From positions 62,001 through 126,000 of the forward strand of contig NZ_BLAE01000020.1 in assembly GCF_009687865.1 (NCBI RefSeq): DNA of 64,000 bases. The letters are read 5' to 3'. Made by a program: the position numbers and the translations under genes. Below the pieces are notes generated by a model that searched no databases, had not been told where the DNA came from, and saw nothing but the letters and a program-made list of their open reading frames with translations. This DNA comes from Acrocarpospora macrocephala (GTDB lineage Bacteria > Actinomycetota > Actinomycetes > Streptosporangiales > Streptosporangiaceae). Numbering within the stretch: the first letter of the stretch is position 1; each line of letters begins with the position of its first letter. This document shows positions 61,719 through 64,000 of the stretch, piece after piece.

Positions 61719-64000
61719 GAGGAGATGTTCGGCGAGGACAGCGGGCGTGGGGTAGTCGAAGATGAGGGTGGCGGGTAGACGCAGCCCGGTGGCGGCGTTG
61801 AGCCGGTTGCGCAGTTCGATCGCGGTCAGCGAGTCGAAGCCCAGCTCGCGGAACTCCCGACGGACTTCCACCGCCGCGGGGTCGGAGTGTCCGAGGACGG
61901 CGGCGGCCTGAGCGCGTACCAGGTCGGCCAGTAGGCGGACCTGCTTGGGGTTGCTGAGACCGGCCAGCTGCCGGTACAGTGCCTCGCTCGCGCCACCGCC
62001 CGCCGCCGCCGACGCGGCCGTGCGGCGGGTGCCGCGTACCAGCCCGCGGAACAGCGGCGGCACCTGCCCTTGCGGCAGTGCGGACGGGTTCACCCGTACC
62101 GGGACGACGAATGGTGAATCCGAGCCGATGGCCGTGTCGAACAGGGCCAGCCCCTGGTCGGTGGTGATGGGCGGCAGCGCGGCAGCGGTCATCCGCTTCA
62201 CGTCGGCCTGCGACAGCCCCCCGGTCATTCCGGTGGCCTGCGCCCACAACCCCCACGCCAGGGACAAGCCTGGCAGTCCCTGGGCCCGGCGGTGGGCCAT
62301 CAGCGCGTCCAGCCACACATTGGCCGCGGCGTAGTTGCCCTGACCGGCGTTGCCCATCACCCCGGCGAGGGAGGAGAACACCACGAACCCGGCCAGGTCC
62401 AGGTCCTGAGTCAGCTCGTGCAGGTGCCAGGCGGCGTCCACCTTCGGCCGCAGCACCGACTCCAGCCGCTCCGGCGTCAGCGCGGGAATCGTGCCGTCAT
62501 CCAGCACACCAGCGGTGTGGATCACCGCGGTCAGCGGATGCTCGGCGCCGATCCCCGCCAGCAGCGCCGCCACCTGGTCCCGGTCGGCCACATCGCAGGC
62601 GGCGATGGTCACCTGCGCGCCCAGTTCCTGCTCCAGCTCGCGTGCGCCGGTCGCTTCCAGACCTCTTCGGCTGACCAGCAGCAGGTGTCGTACGCCGTGC
62701 TCGGCCACCAGATGCCGGGCCACCTCCGCGCCCAGACCGCCGGTGCCACCGGTGATCAACACGGTGCCGTCCGGGTTCCAGCGGCGCGGCATGGTCAGGA
62801 CGATCTTGCCGGTGTGGCGGGCCTGGCTCATGAACCGGAACGCCTCACGGCCCCGGCGCACATCCCACGCCGTGACGGGTAGCGGTCGCAGCTCGCCGGT
62901 TGCGAACAGCCCTGCCAGCTCGGTCAGGATCTCCCGCAACCGCTCAGGTCCGGCGTCCATCACATCGAACCAGTGATACGTCAGCCCGGGGAACTGCTCC
63001 TGGTCGCGGATGTCGAGCTTGCCCATCTCGATGAACCGGCCACCCGGGCGCAACAGACGAACCGAAGCGTCGATGAACTCCCCGGTCAGCGAGTTCAGGA
63101 CCACATCGATCCCCCGGTCACGGAACCGTTCCTCAAACTCCAGGGTGCGCGAAGAGGCGATGTGATCATCGGGGATACCCAGCGAGCGGAGGACGTCCCA
63201 CTTGGCCGGGCTGGCCGTGGCGAACACCTCGACCCCCAGCCGCTGGGCCAGCTGGATCGCCGCCATGCCCACGCCGCCCGTCCCGGCGTGCACCAGCAGC
63301 GACTCACCCGGCTTCAACCCGGCCAGATCCATCAGCCCGTAATAGGCGGTCTGGAACACCACCGGGATCGTCGCCGCCTGCTCGAAGGAGATCTTGTCGG
63401 GGACCTTCACCAAGGCCCTGGCCTCCATGACGACCACCGGACCGAACGCGCCCTCGGCCAGACCCATCACCCGGTCACCCGGGCGCAGGTCGTCCACCTC
63501 GGGGCCGACCTCCAGCACCACGCCGGCGGCCTCGCCGCCCATCAGGCCGACCTTGTCCTGGAGCCAGCCCAGCGCGTTGAGTCCGTCCAGCAGGTCCCGG
63601 AAGTTGACTCCCGCGGCGTGTACCGCGACTCGTACCTGTCTGGCACCCAGTGGTTCCGCCGCCCTCGGGAAGGGAAGCAGTTCCAGCGCGTCCAGGCTGC
63701 CCTTGGCCTGGCTGCCCAGCCGCCACGGCACCCCGCCGGCCGGAGGCACCAAGCCCGCCCCCGACACCAGCGGCGCCAACCGCGGCACGTGCACCCCACC
63801 GGCGCGCACTGCTACCTGCGGCTCATCGCTGGCCAGCACCCCGGCCAGAACCGGCCCGGACAGCTCGCCATCGACATCCACCAGGACGAACCGGCCCGGA
63901 TTCTCCGACTGCGCACTACGGACCAGACCCCACACCGCCGCCGCAGCCAGATCGGTGATCTCCTCACCTTCGCCGGCCGAGACCGCGCCGCGCGTCACGA
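61452..64000 (-). CDS. Type I modular polyketide synthase, gene A (5' partial): ER-KR-ACP end plus C-terminal docking segment
   Basis: This is the C-terminal end of a PKS that enters from the right edge; the reading frame is open to base 64000, so no start is in view and the GTG at 63998 is an internal Val codon. Counting from 63998, the visible order is the structural half of the KR region (1-90), ER (about 95-403, with a GTGGVG nucleotide-binding loop and the SPAKWD Lys and PDDH Asp expected of active ERs), KR (about 409-600, VLDD motif, catalytic Tyr at 556), ACP (GFDSL, phosphopantetheine Ser at 723) and a docking tail. The module therefore reduces its beta-carbon fully; its AT and DH lie outside the window. 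The stop is 39 bases before gene B, and the docking tail should hand the chain to B1. The gene is seen as PKS with near certainty; product identity is unknown. Confidence 0.97.
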   Translation of the reverse strand, partial: VTRGAVSAGEGEEITDLAAAAVWGLVRSAQSENPGRFVLVDVDGELSGPVLAGVLASDEPQVAVRAGGVHVPRLAPLVSGAGLVPPAGGVPWRLGSQAKGSLDALELLPFPRAAEPLGARQVRVAVHAAGVNFRDLLDGLNALGWLQDKVGLMGGEAAGVVLEVGPEVDDLRPGDRVMGLAEGAFGPVVVMEARALVKVPDKISFEQAATIPVVFQTAYYGLMDLAGLKPGESLLVHAGTGGVGMAAIQLAQRLGVEVFATASPAKWDVLRSLGIPDDHIASSRTLEFEERFRDRGIDVVLNSLTGEFIDASVRLLRPGGRFIEMGKLDIRDQEQFPGLTYHWFDVMDAGPERLREILTELAGLFATGELRPLPVTAWDVRRGREAFRFMSQARHTGKIVLTMPRRWNPDGTVLITGGTGGLGAEVARHLVAEHGVRHLLLVSRRGLEATGARELEQELGAQVTIAACDVADRDQVAALLAGIGAEHPLTAVIHTAGVLDDGTIPALTPERLESVLRPKVDAAWHLHELTQDLDLAGFVVFSSLAGVMGNAGQGNYAAANVWLDALMAHRRAQGLPGLSLAWGLWAQATGMTGGLSQADVKRMTAAALPPITTDQGLALFDTAIGSDSPFVVPVRVNPSALPQGQVPPLFRGLVRGTRRTAASAAAGGGASEALYRQLAGLSNPKQVRLLADLVRAQAAAVLGHSDPAAVEVRREFRELGFDSLTAIELRNRLNAATGLRLPATLIFDYPTPAVLAEHLLAEIAPGETAAEKPSLLADLDRFEDMLSEVGLDEITRNGIETRLRQLLAKVTASGSETSEIAVADMLESASTEDILGIIESELGQLRDL

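Noticed and set aside
63998-63998. GTG at 63998 as a possible start of gene A
   Set aside because: The frame stays open upstream to the window edge and the following residues are the middle of a KR structural domain (VTRGAV), so this is an internal Val codon.
1-64000. Recurring short sequences as CRISPR or insertion-sequence repeats
   Set aside because: The repeats are in-frame conserved motifs of homologous PKS domains at module spacing (about 5-6 kb); there are no spacer-type units, no inverted terminal repeats and no transposase.

Overview
The whole window is the inside of one very large type I modular polyketide synthase (PKS) locus, with every gene on the minus strand (transcription runs from high to low coordinates). 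The DNA is strongly GC-rich with G/C-biased third codon positions. The architecture is cis-AT, with ketosynthase (KS), acyltransferase (AT), dehydratase (DH), optional enoylreductase (ER), ketoreductase (KR) and acyl carrier protein (ACP) domains. Short coiled N-terminal and helical C-terminal docking segments cap the proteins. Together this points to a filamentous actinomycete (Streptomyces or a relative). The genus cannot be fixed from this sequence. No gene other than PKS is present, and neither a loading module nor a thioesterase is seen, so the cluster extends past both edges.

Layout in order of transcription: gene A (61452-64000, 5' end missing) holds the end of a fully reducing module (ER-KR-ACP) and a C-terminal docking segment. 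A 39-base gap follows. Gene B (12231-61412) encodes 16,393 residues carrying nine complete extension modules, making it one of the longest bacterial polypeptides one could expect to meet. A 40-base gap follows. Gene C (1-12190, 3' end missing) holds two complete modules and the start of a third KS. All twelve modules for which the reductive region is visible carry a KR, and all eleven complete modules carry a DH. ER domains occur in A-last, B2, B7 and C1.

Extender predictions from AT motifs: malonyl for B1, B4, B7 and B9 (HAFH); methylmalonyl for B2, B5, B6, B8, C1 and C2 (YASH); B3 has a hybrid AT with FAAH and an uncertain extender. Reductive outcome if the domains work as read: double bond at B1, saturated at B2, a run of double bonds at B3-B6 (possibly fewer), saturated at B7, hydroxyl at B8 (DH catalytic His replaced by Tyr), keto or incompletely processed at B9 (KR catalytic Ser replaced by Ala), saturated at C1, double bond at C2. 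All KRs keep the last Asp of the B-type LDD motif.

The most interesting signals are: the B3 hybrid AT; the two catalytic substitutions in B8 and B9; KS subtypes that track the processing type of the preceding module; large duplicated blocks that span module boundaries rather than modules; a strong hairpin that would hide the ribosome binding site of gene B; and one in-frame TTA codon in the window, at codon 58 of gene C, which suggests bldA-type control. I did not recognise a named product.
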